Assembly: GCF_947179015.1 (NCBI RefSeq)
Contig: NZ_CAMXCM010000003.1
Span: forward strand, 124,001-188,000
Reading direction: 5' to 3'
Length of the DNA stretch: 64,000 nucleotides
Source of the DNA: Commensalibacter communis
GTDB taxonomy: Bacteria; Pseudomonadota; Alphaproteobacteria; Acetobacterales; Acetobacteraceae
The notes beneath the pieces were generated by a model. That model was not told where the DNA came from, made no database searches, and saw nothing but the letters and a program-made list of their open reading frames with translations. How positions within the stretch are numbered: position 1 is the stretch's first letter; every line of letters starts with the position of its first letter. Below are positions 53,567-62,975 of the stretch, piece by piece. Both the position numbers and the translations under genes were made by a program.

Positions 53567-55555
53567 ATGTTAGGAATTTTAAGTCTTAAAGATATTCCAT
53601 ACAATGTGCCCATTTTGGTGGGAACATTCGTTGGAGTAGCAATTATTGGATTGGCAGTTTTATTTGCAATTACATATTATGGCAAATGGACTGTTTTATT
53701 TAAAAACTGGCTTTTTTCAGTTGATCATAAACGTATCGGTATTATGTATATCGTTCTTGCGTTGGTGATGTTGTTCCGTGGTTTCTGTGACGCATTAATG
53801 ATGCGTACGCAACAAGCGATTGCTTTTGATAGCCCTGGCTATCTGCCTCCACACCATTATGATCAAATCTTTACTGCACACGGCACCATCATGATTTTCT
53901 TCATGGCGATGGCGTTCATGCAAGGTTTGTTCAATTTGATTGTGCCGTTGCAAATCGGTGCTCGTGACGTTGCGTTTCCATTCCTTAACTCATTAAGTTT
54001 TTGGTTGACGACTGCAGGTGCGATCCTAGTAAATATCTCTTTATTTATTGGTGAGTTCTCTACAGCAGGTTGGTTGGCATATCCTCCAGTTTCTGAATTA
54101 CAATTTAGTCCTGGTGTTGGTGTTGACTATTATATCTGGGCTGTTCAGATCTCTGGTATTGGGACAGTATTGACCGCCGTCAACTTTATGACAACGATGT
54201 GTAAGATGCGTGCCCCTGGCATGACATGGATGCGTTTACCAGTCTTTTGTTGGACTGTGTTTGCTGCATGTATTATGATTTACACAACATTCCCAGCATT
54301 AACCGTTTCTATTGCTGAATTGACACTTGACCGTTATTTAGGCATGCATTTCTTTACCAACGAACTTGGCGGTAACGTGATGTTATACTTGAACTTGATT
54401 TGGGCATGGGGACATCCAGAGGTTTACATTCTTGTTATTCCTGCGTTTGGCTGTTTTTCTGAATTGGTTCCAGTATTTTGTAAAAAACCATTGTTCGGTT
54501 ATGCAACGATGGTGTATGCAACTTTGACAATTACAGTATTGTCATTGTTAGTTTGGGTTCACCATTTCTTTACCATGGGTGCGGGTGCAAACGTAAACTC
54601 ATTCTTTGGTATTATGACGATGATTATCGCTATTCCAACAGGGGTTAAAATCTTTAACTGGTTATTTACAATGTATAGAGGGCGTATTGAATTTACGGCA
54701 CCTATGTATTGGACAATTGGTTTTATGATTGTCTTTGTTATTGGTGGTATGACAGGCGTTATGCTTGCTATTCCTGCAAGTGACTTTGTATTACATAACA
54801 GTGAATTCTTGATTGCTCACTTCCATAATACAATTATTGGTGGTGTGTATTTCGGTTATATTGCTGGTATGAACTTCTGGGCACCTAAAGTAACTGGCTT
54901 TAAAATGAGCCAAGGTCTTGGTAAAGCAGCTTTCTGGTTCTGGTTCTTCGGTTTCTTCCTTTCATTCGTACCTTTGTATATTACTGGTTTCGATGGAATG
55001 GTTCGTCGATTAAATCATTATGACAATCCTGATTGGCATTTTTGGTTAATTATTGCTTGTGTTGGTGCGTTCTGTATTCTTTGTGGTGTTGTGTGTCAGC
55101 TCACACAAATTTTCCTCGGTATTTGGAATATGGATAAACCAGGACATAAAGATATTACTGGTGATCCATGGGATGGTCGTACACTAGAATGGTCAACGTC
55201 ATCACCTGCTCCTATTTATAACTTTGCACATATTCCAGTTGTTCATGCTCGTGATGCGTTTGCTTATGATAAAGAGCACGGTATTGATACACGTCGTACT
55301 TCTGAACCTTATCAAGACATTATCATGCCAAAAAATACCTCTGCAGGTTTCTTTATTGGTATGCTTTCATTTGTCTTTGGTTTTGCTGCAGTATGGCATA
55401 TATGGTGGTTGGCTATTGTCGCTGGTATCCTTATGTTGTTAATTGTCATAGGATATAGCTTTAAGGAAGACAAAGAATTTGTTATCCCTGCTGCAGAAGT
55501 CGAACGTATTGAGAAAGAACATTCTCGTAACATTATGACACAGGTGGCTGAATAA
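53567..55555 (+). CDS. cyoB: cytochrome bo3 ubiquinol oxidase subunit I
   Basis: Catalytic subunit, 662 aa, binding low-spin heme b, high-spin heme o3 and CuB, and pumping protons. All ligand motifs are intact: [11 protein letters not shown] (low-spin heme), [13 protein letters not shown] (CuB His and the cross-linked Tyr), [12 protein letters not shown] (CuB His pair), and IAHFHNT (heme o3 and heme b). The K-channel Lys is in [10 protein letters not shown]. This is the functional counterpart of the degenerate CtaD-like protein at 4327-5640, where the same positions are lost. ATG 53567 follows GGAAAT; ends with a TAATG overlap into cyoC. Confidence 0.98.
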   Translation: MLGILSLKDIPYNVPILVGTFVGVAIIGLAVLFAITYYGKWTVLFKNWLFSVDHKRIGIMYIVLALVMLFRGFCDALMMRTQQAIAFDSPGYLPPHHYDQIFTAHGTIMIFFMAMAFMQGLFNLIVPLQIGARDVAFPFLNSLSFWLTTAGAILVNISLFIGEFSTAGWLAYPPVSELQFSPGVGVDYYIWAVQISGIGTVLTAVNFMTTMCKMRAPGMTWMRLPVFCWTVFAACIMIYTTFPALTVSIAELTLDRYLGMHFFTNELGGNVMLYLNLIWAWGHPEVYILVIPAFGCFSELVPVFCKKPLFGYATMVYATLTITVLSLLVWVHHFFTMGAGANVNSFFGIMTMIIAIPTGVKIFNWLFTMYRGRIEFTAPMYWTIGFMIVFVIGGMTGVMLAIPASDFVLHNSEFLIAHFHNTIIGGVYFGYIAGMNFWAPKVTGFKMSQGLGKAAFWFWFFGFFLSFVPLYITGFDGMVRRLNHYDNPDWHFWLIIACVGAFCILCGVVCQLTQIFLGIWNMDKPGHKDITGDPWDGRTLEWSTSSPAPIYNFAHIPVVHARDAFAYDKEHGIDTRRTSEPYQDIIMPKNTSAGFFIGMLSFVFGFAAVWHIWWLAIVAGILMLLIVIGYSFKEDKEFVIPAAEVERIEKEHSRNIMTQVAE

Positions 55556-56175
55556 TGAGTGAAAATAGTACAATGACAGCAAACGGTGGTCATCACGAAC
55601 ACGAACATGAAAATCATTCAGTATTTGGGTTTTGGTTATACCTGATGTCTGACTGCGTTATTTTCGGATGTTTGTTTGCCAGTTATGCTGTGTTACATGG
55701 ACAGTTTTTTGGTGCGCCAACGTTCAAAGAGCTTCTTCACGCTGGTGATATTGAATTTTCAACAGTGGCATATGAAACAGCTTTATTGTTGTTAAGTTCT
55801 TTGACATTTGGTTTTGCCATGTTGTCTGCCCATAAAGGGAACAGATCTGGAACATTACTATGGATGGTTGTTTCTGCAGTGTTAGGTGCAGGGTTCCTTG
55901 GTTTAGAAATCAAAGAATTTATGCATTTAATTTCTAAAGGTGCAACACCAGAATCTTGTGCGCATTGGTCTGCGTTCTTTACACTTGTTGGAACACATGG
56001 ATTGCATGTGACCATTGGTTTAATTTGGATGATTGTTTTAATGATTCAAGTTGCTACCAAAGGTGTAGGTTCGCATATGATGCCTCGCTTAACTTGTTTA
56101 AGTTTATTCTGGCATTTCCTTGATATTATCTGGATCTGTGTATTTAGTTTTGTTTATCTGTTGAGTATGTTGTAA
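55555..56175 (+). CDS. cyoC: cytochrome bo3 ubiquinol oxidase subunit III
   Basis: Heme-copper oxidase subunit III, 206 aa, five transmembrane helices. It opens with a histidine-rich stretch (GGHHEHEHENH), then FGFWLYLMSDCVIFGCLFASYAVL, and includes FFTLVGTHGLHVTIGLIWM and LTCLSLFWHFLDIIWICVFSFVYL, both hallmark subunit III blocks. The ATG overlaps the cyoB stop by one base, and its own stop overlaps the cyoD ATG by one base, so translation is coupled through the operon. Confidence 0.97.
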   Translation: MSENSTMTANGGHHEHEHENHSVFGFWLYLMSDCVIFGCLFASYAVLHGQFFGAPTFKELLHAGDIEFSTVAYETALLLLSSLTFGFAMLSAHKGNRSGTLLWMVVSAVLGAGFLGLEIKEFMHLISKGATPESCAHWSAFFTLVGTHGLHVTIGLIWMIVLMIQVATKGVGSHMMPRLTCLSLFWHFLDIIWICVFSFVYLLSML

Positions 56176-56519
56176 TGGTAGAAAATCATGCAGTTTCTTC
56201 TCATGGGGAAGACCATGGACACGGCTCTATAGTTTCTTATATTGTTGGGTTCATACTATCTGTTGTATTAACCTTGGCGTCATTTTGTATTGTGCTGCTA
56301 AAAACAGGTTTATCAAATGGAGTAATCATTATTGGATTAGGAGTGTTGGCTGTAATACAAATATTTGTACAAGTCACCTTCTTCTTACATGTTAGTGCTG
56401 CTCCGGAACAACGTTCAGAGGTTGTCTCTTTCTTATTCTCTGTATTCGTTGCCTTGGTAATTTGTTTTGGTACATTATTTGTTATGCATAATGTTGGTCA
56501 TTTGATGATGTCTCGATAA
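56175..56519 (+). CDS. cyoD: cytochrome bo3 ubiquinol oxidase subunit IV
   Basis: Small subunit IV, 114 aa, three transmembrane helices with a histidine/glycine-rich N-terminus (SSHGEDHGHG). SYIVGFILSVVLTLASF and VQVTFFLHVSA match CyoD, which aids CuB assembly. It overlaps cyoC by one base. No cyoE follows; two tandem hairpins do. Heme O must come from ctaB elsewhere. Confidence 0.96.
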   Translation: MVENHAVSSHGEDHGHGSIVSYIVGFILSVVLTLASFCIVLLKTGLSNGVIIIGLGVLAVIQIFVQVTFFLHVSAAPEQRSEVVSFLFSVFVALVICFGTLFVMHNVGHLMMSR

Positions 56520-56530
56520 TTTTCATAATA

Positions 56531-56560
56531 ATCTGTCTTTATTTTCATATAAAGACAGAT
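56531..56560. terminator. first hairpin after cyoD
   Basis: 12-base perfect stem ATCTGTCTTTAT / ATAAAGACAGAT with a 6-base loop, 11 bases after the cyoD stop. No T-run follows, so it may be an mRNA 3'-end stabiliser preceding the true terminator. Confidence 0.6.
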
Positions 56561-56574
56561 GAATGAACCAATAA

Positions 56575-56614
56575 AAAACCCTTAACTTTTATTTAAAAAG
56601 TTAAGGGTTTTTTT
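56575..56614. terminator. bidirectional terminator between cyoD and fdxA
   Basis: Stem AAAACCCTTAACTTTT / AAAAGTTAAGGGTTTT with a 5-base loop, then further Ts. A-run and T-run on the two sides suit both the cyo operon and the convergent fdxA. Confidence 0.93.
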
Positions 56615-56632
56615 ACGAGCTACTTAAGGAAA

Positions 56633-56965
56633 TTAATCTTTGTGAGGCTCTTTTGAAAGCAATTCTTTTTTGTCTGTTTTGCCGTTCCATTCATCTGCAT
56701 CAGCAGGTGTATCGCCTTTTCGGCTCATATTAGGCCAAGATTTCGAAAGCTCAGCATTGACTTCTAACCAATCTGCAGCACGATCGTCACTGTCTGGGAA
56801 GATGGCTTCCGCGGGGCATTCTGGTTCACATACGCCGCAATCAATACATTCTTCTGGGCTAATAACAAGGAAGTTTTCACCAGCATAGAAACAATCTACG
56901 GGGCAAACTTCGACACAATCCATATATTTGCAACGGATGCAGTTTTCCGTGACCACATAGGTCAT
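56633..56965 (-). CDS. fdxA: 7Fe-8S ferredoxin FdxA
   Basis: A 110-aa ferredoxin with one 3Fe-4S and one 4Fe-4S cluster. Cys pattern: [20 protein letters not shown] at the N-terminus and [12 protein letters not shown], the classical FdxA/Azotobacter FdI-type arrangement, with the C-terminal extension ending in [11 protein letters not shown] typical of alphaproteobacterial FdxA. Electron donor role unknown here. It lies after the S4-domain gene on the minus strand with a 140-base gap, an order (helicase, S4, fdxA) seen widely in alphaproteobacteria. Confidence 0.96.
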   Translation of the reverse strand: MTYVVTENCIRCKYMDCVEVCPVDCFYAGENFLVISPEECIDCGVCEPECPAEAIFPDSDDRAADWLEVNAELSKSWPNMSRKGDTPADADEWNGKTDKKELLSKEPHKD

Positions 56966-57105
56966 TGCTTTCTCCGATTCATATCTGTTAAAGGGGTATT
57001 AACCCCTAGTCATTAAGAAATCTGTGGCATTCAGTTTTATTTGAATGTTCGTCATAGTGATTTAGTAACTATTTAAGGCTATGACAAGAAAAATATTTAT
57101 ATTCT

Positions 57106-57399
57106 TTATAACTTTACATCTGAAGTTTCAAGAATTTCTTGATAAATCAGAGAGATATTTTTCGCAGCGACACGTTGTTTGGTTAAATTAAGTATTTTGA
57201 TGACTCTGATTGTGTCATACCAAACGAACGTCAAAATATCATTTTTTTTAATTGTGCAAGATGCTTTTGTAACAGGGCAAGAATTTAGTCGAAAAGCTCC
57301 ATGTTGTATATATTTTGTACTGATGCTTCGTGTTTTATAGATTCTGGCATGCCATAACCAGAGATCTATGCGTTGGGTTTGGCATTCAAAGTCAATCAT
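57106..57399 (-). CDS. S4-domain RNA-binding protein (Hsp15-like)
   Basis: About 97 aa with an N-terminal S4 domain: QRIDLWLWHARIYKTRSISTKYIQHGAFRLN followed by a second strand segment KNDILTF. Hsp15-type S4 proteins bind RNA; E. coli Hsp15 rescues stalled 50S subunits carrying nascent chains. The C-terminus is shorter than in Hsp15. The ATG at 57399 overlaps the stop of the SUV3 helicase gene by 8 bases (ATGATTGA), which decides the start; a TTG at 57432 would extend further into the helicase gene and lacks a ribosome site. Confidence 0.85.
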   Translation of the reverse strand: MIDFECQTQRIDLWLWHARIYKTRSISTKYIQHGAFRLNSCPVTKASCTIKKNDILTFVWYDTIRVIKILNLTKQRVAAKNISLIYQEILETSDVKL

Positions 57400-59914
57400 G
57401 GCGATGAGTGTTATAAAATTGTTGCAAGTCAATCACGGATGGATTGGATAATTTTAGGTGTTTTTTTATTTTACTTTTGTTTTGTTTTTTCTTTTGGAAT
57501 GGAACAGTGGCGTAAAGTAAAGGGGCTGGGGGACCTATCGTTGTCTTGGATGGCTTTTGTGGTTTTTGAATAAAGAAATCGAGTGATTTCAATAAACTTG
57601 GGATAGTTTCTGCAATATAGGGTAGAGGGGTAATATCTTGCTTTTTAAGGGTTGAAGGGTATTTGGGGGCTTTGTTTTTAAGACGTTTACTGATTGTTTC
57701 TGCGATATCTAGGCGTAAAAACTGGTTGCTTATTTTAATCCATCCAAGATATTTAAAAAAATTTATATCAATTCTTGCGTTTACTGTTGAGATATACACC
57801 AGATGTGGCAATGGAATTGTATTGGCATCTATTTGATTATAAAATATATGATATAGAAAAGCTCTCAGTTTTGTTTTTTTTTCTTTGAATATATCTTTCA
57901 AATAAAAAGCATATTGCCCTTGAACGATATTATATTTTAATAATAATTTTTTTGTTGATTTAGGTAAATTGTCAGATTTCTCTTTCCATAAAATGCCTGC
58001 ATTTTCATAAATTCGATGGACTAATCCACGAACTATTGCTGGTAATATATTATTATTTTGTAATTTTATTAATGTTGGGCATAAGGATTTGATTTGTCGA
58101 GAAAGGAATTCTTGTAGCCTTGTTAGAAGGATATTTTTCATTTCGTTATCTAGAAATTCGTTATCTAATAATAAAATCTGAGGATGTAATAAATCATGTC
58201 CTTTTTTTAATCTAGCAACGGGGGTTCGTTCCCATAAAATATTACCTGTTTTAAATTCTATTTCGAATTCATCATCTTTGCTCTGTATAAATTTTTGGAG
58301 TTGCTGAGGAATTAATTTACGAATATTTTTCCGTATGCTTCTAAGGGCAAGTTTGTAATCTTCTTGAGGAATTGATTCTTGAAGTTCAATCGTAAATCCT
58401 TTGAAAGAGCCGATTGTTTGCCCTTCAATTAAAATATGTCCTGTCGCAGAAATTGAGGTCAGAAGATTATCTTTCTCTTGATTTTTTAAGTTTCGTAGTA
58501 AAGAAGTAGCTCTTTGATTAACGAAACGGCTCATTAATGCAGTATGTAAAGCATCAGAGAGGCTATCTTCGACTTCTCTGGCTTGTGCTTGCCAGTAAAT
58601 AGCATTTTCCAACCATTGATTTTTAGCTGCAATATAAGAACATATTCTGATGCCAGACAGCCTCTGCATTAATGTATCAATATCACCATGGGTATGGTTC
58701 AGTTGTTCTATTTGTTGGTGGATCCAAGTTTCTGGAATATGACCTTGTTTTAGTAAGAACAAGAAGGTTTTTTTACAGATCCGAGCGTGGTTATCGTTGC
58801 CAAGTTTTTTAAAGTCAGGGATTTGACAATTTTCCCAAAGAAGTTTTGTGTTTTGTTCGGTTGTGCAAGACGCCATGATTTCTGGATCTTGAATAAGATA
58901 GATCAATGTTTGAAGGTCACAAGCATGTTGGCTGGTGATTAATGTTTTTATAGGAGGGGCTTTGCTTAACGAAGCAAGTAATTTTGATGGATTTGAAAAG
59001 TCAGGTGTATGATTGCGCCAATAGAGTTGTTTCAAAGAATCAAAATGATGATTTTCAACAGCATTTACTATTTTTTCAGACATTCCTAAACAATTAGCTG
59101 TTGTTCCAAAGGTTCCATCTTGCATTCCTCGCCCCGCTCTTCCAGCAATTTGAGCAACTTCATAAGCATATAGATTACGTAATTGGCGTCCGTCATATTT
59201 AGAAAGGCTGGCAAAGGCAACATGATTTACATTCATATTTAATCCCATACCAATTGCATCTGTAGCGACTAAGTAATCAACCTCTTTGTTTTGGTATAGT
59301 TCCATCTGAGCATTACGCGTGCGAGGCGATAATCGTCCCATGATAATCGCACAGCCTCCGTGTCGTCTTTTAATAAATTCAGCGATGGCATAGACTTCGT
59401 TAGCAGAAAAAGCAACAATTGCAGAACGGGGGGGCAATCGGGTAAATTTATCAAATCCAGTATAGGTCAAATTGGATAGTCTGGGGCGTGAATCAATTTC
59501 AATATGTGGAATAAGTTGTTTTAAAATAGGGGTAATTGTATCTGCCCCTAGAAACATGGTTTCAATATTCCCTCTGCAATGTAGTAATCGATCGGTGAAA
59601 ATATGTCCTCTGTCTGGGTCAGCACAAAGTTGTATTTCATCAATTGCAACAAAATCTACTGGAATGTGGGTTGGCATCGCTTCTACGGTACAGGAAAACC
59701 ATTTTGCTTTCGGAGGAATAATTTTTTCCTCTCCTGTAATCAAAGCGACATATTGCTCCCCTTTGATTGCGACCATCCGATCGTAGTTTTCTTTGGCTAA
59801 TAAGCGCAGAGGAAAACCAATCGTTCCAGATAGATGTCCCATCATTCTTTCAAGTGCAAGATGTGTTTTTCCTGTGTTTGTGGGGCCGAGAATTGCTTTT
59901 ATTATATCAGACAT
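57392..59914 (-). CDS. SUV3-like DEAD/DEAH RNA helicase
   Basis: An 840-aa helicase of the mitochondrial SUV3 family found in alphaproteobacteria. Motif I LGPTNTGKTHLALERM at the N-terminus, motif II as IDEIQLC (DEIQ instead of DEAD, a SUV3 hallmark), motif V ATDAIGMGLNM and motif VI QIAGRAGRG; the FPLRLLAKENYDRM segment is also diagnostic. The C-terminal half (from about 330) is helical and divergent, ending in a lysine-rich tail; relatives often carry an additional folded C-terminal domain. ATG 59914 (MSDIIKAILGPTN) is preferred over GTG 59923. Coupled by overlap to the S4 gene; together likely RNA surveillance, by analogy with mitochondrial SUV3. Confidence 0.9.
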   Translation of the reverse strand: MSDIIKAILGPTNTGKTHLALERMMGHLSGTIGFPLRLLAKENYDRMVAIKGEQYVALITGEEKIIPPKAKWFSCTVEAMPTHIPVDFVAIDEIQLCADPDRGHIFTDRLLHCRGNIETMFLGADTITPILKQLIPHIEIDSRPRLSNLTYTGFDKFTRLPPRSAIVAFSANEVYAIAEFIKRRHGGCAIIMGRLSPRTRNAQMELYQNKEVDYLVATDAIGMGLNMNVNHVAFASLSKYDGRQLRNLYAYEVAQIAGRAGRGMQDGTFGTTANCLGMSEKIVNAVENHHFDSLKQLYWRNHTPDFSNPSKLLASLSKAPPIKTLITSQHACDLQTLIYLIQDPEIMASCTTEQNTKLLWENCQIPDFKKLGNDNHARICKKTFLFLLKQGHIPETWIHQQIEQLNHTHGDIDTLMQRLSGIRICSYIAAKNQWLENAIYWQAQAREVEDSLSDALHTALMSRFVNQRATSLLRNLKNQEKDNLLTSISATGHILIEGQTIGSFKGFTIELQESIPQEDYKLALRSIRKNIRKLIPQQLQKFIQSKDDEFEIEFKTGNILWERTPVARLKKGHDLLHPQILLLDNEFLDNEMKNILLTRLQEFLSRQIKSLCPTLIKLQNNNILPAIVRGLVHRIYENAGILWKEKSDNLPKSTKKLLLKYNIVQGQYAFYLKDIFKEKKTKLRAFLYHIFYNQIDANTIPLPHLVYISTVNARIDINFFKYLGWIKISNQFLRLDIAETISKRLKNKAPKYPSTLKKQDITPLPYIAETIPSLLKSLDFFIQKPQKPSKTTIGPPAPLLYATVPFQKKKQNKSKIKKHLKLSNPSVIDLQQFYNTHRHD

Positions 59915-60136
59915 AAAAAACACTTTATTTTAGTGGGGTTTTAACAATATTATTTGCGAATTAGAATTAAGGTGGCATACGGTTAAATACTTAAAATAGC
60001 TTTCACGCTCTAGAATATCATAAATAAATCTTTTTCGTTATTTTAGATATTTTTGACGACGAAGATAGTCAATTAAGTACAAAATAATTCATCTTGTCTT
60101 ATGAGTAAATATTAAAGGATTGGTAAAGGTTTTTGT

Positions 60137-61549
60137 ATGAAGCAAGATCAAAATGATAGCTTACAACGTAATTTAAGCAATCGGCATATTCAACTAATCG
60201 CAATTGGGGGATGTATTGGTACAGGGTTATTCTTGGGCTCTGGTAGTACGATTCAACTTGCGGGACCCTCTATTGTATTAATTTATATGTTGATTGGTAT
60301 AGTTGTTTTCTTGGTCATGCGAGCGTTGGGAGAGATCTTACTTTCTAATTTAAATTATAAATCCTTTGTTGATTTTGTCAGTGATTTACTTGGGCCTTTT
60401 GCAGGATTTTTATTGGGGTGGTCATACTGGCTTTGCTGGATAGCGGTTGGAATTGCAGATTTGGTTGCGATTTCAGGATATACACATATGTTCTATCCTA
60501 ACTTGCCGTCGTGGATACCTGCTCTGGTGTGTATTGCTTTGTTTTACACTTTAAATAGTTTAACAGTTAAATTATTCGGTGAAATGGAATTTTGGTTTGC
60601 AATCATTAAAATAATTGCAATTTGTGTTTTAATTATAGTGGGTGGAATTTTTATAGCTATCGCCTTTAAAGTTCCTTCAGGAGAGGTCACTTCTATAAGT
60701 AATGTTTTAAATGATGGCAATATCTTACCCAATGGATTTCGAGGATTCTTAGCTGGATTTCAAAGTGCGACTTTTGCCTTTATTGGGGTGGAATTAATAG
60801 GAACTGTCGCCGCAGAATCGAAAGATCCTTATAAAAACCTACCCAAAGCAATTAATAATATCCCACTACGTATTATTATGTTTTACGTTTTGTCAGTCAT
60901 TGTAATTATGGCTGTTATACCTTGGCACCGTATTGACCCCAGTCAAAGTCCTTTTATTGTTTTATTTAAATTTGCTGGTTTATCCGCAGCAGCAGCGGTT
61001 GTCTATGTTGTGGTTATGACTTCTGCAGCCTCTTCAACAAATAGTGGTATTTTCTCAAGCAGTAGAATGTTATATGGATTGGCTTCGTTGAACAAAGCAC
61101 CAAGATTTTTTATGAAGCTTTCCAAATCGTCTGTTCCCGTAAATGGATTGGTTTTTTCATGTGCTTGTTTGTTATCAGCGGTCATTTTATTGGCGGTGGG
61201 GAATAAAAGCATCATTGATACTTTTATTTCAGTGACCTCAGTTGCAACTATTATCACGTTATTCACGTGGTTTTTAATTGTATTTTCTTATATTCGTTAT
61301 CGACAAAAATACCCCGAGCGTCATCAAACATCGCTATTTAAAATGCCTGGAGGTGTTTTTTCCTGTTGGGTTTGTATGATTTTTATCGTTTTAACAATAT
61401 TCACGTTAACGTTACAATCTACGACAAGAGTCGGGTTGTATTTAGGGTTAGCATGGTTTGTTTCGCTTGGGATAGGTTATATTTTAATTCCACAAGAGGT
61501 CAAAAAACGTTGGAAAACATTGCTAGATATGACAATTAATAAAAATTAG
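60137..61549 (+). CDS. amino-acid permease (CycA/AAT family)
   Basis: A 470-aa, 12-helix APC-superfamily transporter. LSNRHIQLIAIGGCIGTGLFLGSG is the signature first helix of the AAT subfamily; FIGVELIGTVAAESKDP and VVVMTSAASSTNSGIFSSSRMLYGLA are further matches, closest in pattern to CycA (D-serine/D-alanine/glycine) by my reading. A role in proton-coupled uptake of small neutral amino acids is inferred; other AAT substrates are possible. It stands alone: divergent from the helicase with about 220 bases between, and with no obvious terminator before the next gene. ATG 60137 has AAGG at about 9 bases. Confidence 0.85.
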   Translation: MKQDQNDSLQRNLSNRHIQLIAIGGCIGTGLFLGSGSTIQLAGPSIVLIYMLIGIVVFLVMRALGEILLSNLNYKSFVDFVSDLLGPFAGFLLGWSYWLCWIAVGIADLVAISGYTHMFYPNLPSWIPALVCIALFYTLNSLTVKLFGEMEFWFAIIKIIAICVLIIVGGIFIAIAFKVPSGEVTSISNVLNDGNILPNGFRGFLAGFQSATFAFIGVELIGTVAAESKDPYKNLPKAINNIPLRIIMFYVLSVIVIMAVIPWHRIDPSQSPFIVLFKFAGLSAAAAVVYVVVMTSAASSTNSGIFSSSRMLYGLASLNKAPRFFMKLSKSSVPVNGLVFSCACLLSAVILLAVGNKSIIDTFISVTSVATIITLFTWFLIVFSYIRYRQKYPERHQTSLFKMPGGVFSCWVCMIFIVLTIFTLTLQSTTRVGLYLGLAWFVSLGIGYILIPQEVKKRWKTLLDMTINKN

Positions 61550-61762
61550 GCGACAGTTCATAATAATCATATATTTAGAATATTTGTTTTATAAATAAAC
61601 TTTATTTTAATTTAAAAATATATTACATGAAGTAATAAAATGTTAGAATAATATTGGCTGAATTATAATTTCGTCAATATTATTTTAACTACAATCTTGA
61701 TATTCCGGTTGCGGATACTCATGTTGAATATAAAGAAATAATCTTGAAACAGTTTTGATAAA

Positions 61763-62125
61763 ATGAATGGTTTAAATAAAATGAACAATGAAAAAACAAC
61801 ATCTGAACAACAAATTGTTATCTTAAAAGAAACAATTACAACATTGGTACGTCAGGACACTCCTGATCTATCTGCACGTCAATTAGCTGTATTTTTAATT
61901 TGCTATTTGGATGAAGCTGTCCAAACCGTAAGAGGTTTGGCTGCCAATCTAAATGTTTCAAAACCAGCAATTACTCGTGCGCTGGATCGTTTAGAAGAAC
62001 TTGAATTTGTAACCAGAAAAACGGATCCTATGGATCGTCGTTCAGTTTTGATCCAACATACCGATGCAGGTAAAGAGTATTTGACAAACATTAAAAATAT
62101 TATCAACAGTGCTGCAAAAAAATAA
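61763..62125 (+). CDS. MarR family transcriptional regulator
   Basis: A short (120 aa) MarR-type winged-helix regulator. The DNA-binding part reads TVRGLAANLNVSKPAITRALDRLEELEFVTRKTDPMDRRSVLIQHTDAG, the helix-turn-helix plus wing with the conserved DxRS/RRS. The dimerisation helices are short, so it is smaller than typical MarR proteins (about 140-150 aa). Start ATG 61763 or 61781 cannot be decided; neither has a clear ribosome site. Target genes unknown; the neighbouring permease and exported protein are candidates. A very strong hairpin follows. Confidence 0.86.
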   Translation: MNGLNKMNNEKTTSEQQIVILKETITTLVRQDTPDLSARQLAVFLICYLDEAVQTVRGLAANLNVSKPAITRALDRLEELEFVTRKTDPMDRRSVLIQHTDAGKEYLTNIKNIINSAAKK

Positions 62126-62208
62126 TCTTTAAATAAGAACTTTTTTGATCATTTGATGAGAATATGAGAATTTCTAGAATTTTCGAATAAAGTTTAGGCA
62201 ATACTATA

Positions 62209-62250
62209 AAAACAATATTATCTTGGTTAGTATCAAGATAATATTGTTTT
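62209..62250. terminator. 17-base perfect hairpin after the MarR gene
   Basis: Arms AAAACAATATTATCTTG and CAAGATAATATTGTTTT, an exact 17-base inverted repeat around an 8-base loop, about 85 bases after the MarR stop. It ends in TTTT. A terminator is most likely; as a near-symmetric AT-rich repeat it might also bind a regulator upstream of the exported-protein gene. Confidence 0.75.
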
Positions 62251-62340
62251 GTAAAATACTTGAATTATTTGTAGGTTTATTGTTAAATAAATTGAGTATA
62301 ACAAATAAATTGCTTATCACTTATTTTGAGAGTTTTAATT

Positions 62341-62916
62341 ATGAATAAATTTTCTTTATTACTAGCAGCCACTTTTATTAGTGCACCTTTGGCATTAAGC
62401 CATCAATCTTATGCAGCAGAAAATCAGTCTGTTGATCATCCTGCGGCAACCTCTGAAAAACCATCAGGCAGTGTTTATATGACTTTCCACTCTGCTGATG
62501 TGGGTGTTGGATACACTTGGGGCAGCGGTGTATTAAAATATCATGGCAAGAGTTATAAATTTAAAATCAAAGGTGGCGATATTGTTGCACTTGGTTTTTC
62601 AAAATCTCAAGCAAAAGGCCATGTGTATAATCTGAAACATATTTATGATTTTGCAGGAAACTATGCATCTGCTGGTGGTGAAGCAACTGCTGGTGTTGGC
62701 GTTGGTGCTGCGAATATGAAAAATACAAAAAACGTTGTAATTGCATTTGATACAAATACAATGGGCGGACGTGTTGCTGGTGCACCAGGTGGATTTACTA
62801 TTTCTTTTGTAGATTCAAAACTACAAAAGAGTGCAAAAGCAAGTAAAAAAGCTGCGAAAGCAGAAACAACTACAGAAGATTTAAATCAACAGCAACTTAA
62901 TAAAGCTAGCAAATAA
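62341..62916 (+). CDS. exported protein, glycine-rich, unrecognised (EipA/DUF1134-like?)
   Basis: About 191 aa with a clear signal peptide (FSLLLAATFISAPLALSHQSYA). The mature part has Gly/Val-rich segments, VGVGYTWGSGVLKYHGKSYKF, VALGFSKSQAKGHVYNLKHIYDFAGNYASAGGEATAGVG and MKNTKNVVIAF, of a type seen in periplasmic proteins annotated EipA/DUF1134, but I am not sure of this. The C-terminus is Lys/Ala-rich. The start at ATG 62341 is preceded by TGAGAG at 8 bases; the longer frame from TTG 62326 is not needed. Flanked by two strong hairpins, so transcribed alone. Confidence 0.7.
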   Translation: MNKFSLLLAATFISAPLALSHQSYAAENQSVDHPAATSEKPSGSVYMTFHSADVGVGYTWGSGVLKYHGKSYKFKIKGGDIVALGFSKSQAKGHVYNLKHIYDFAGNYASAGGEATAGVGVGAANMKNTKNVVIAFDTNTMGGRVAGAPGGFTISFVDSKLQKSAKASKKAAKAETTTEDLNQQQLNKASK

Positions 62917-62940
62917 CTTTATTACAATGTTAATGTGATT

Positions 62941-62975
62941 AAAAATGGTAGGGTTTTTATCCTACCATTTTTTTA
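62941..62975. terminator. bidirectional terminator between exported-protein and transferase genes
   Basis: Stem AAAATGGTAGG / CCTACCATTTT with an 8-base loop and following Ts. The stop codon of the convergent transferase gene (62962-62964) lies in the right arm. Confidence 0.88.
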
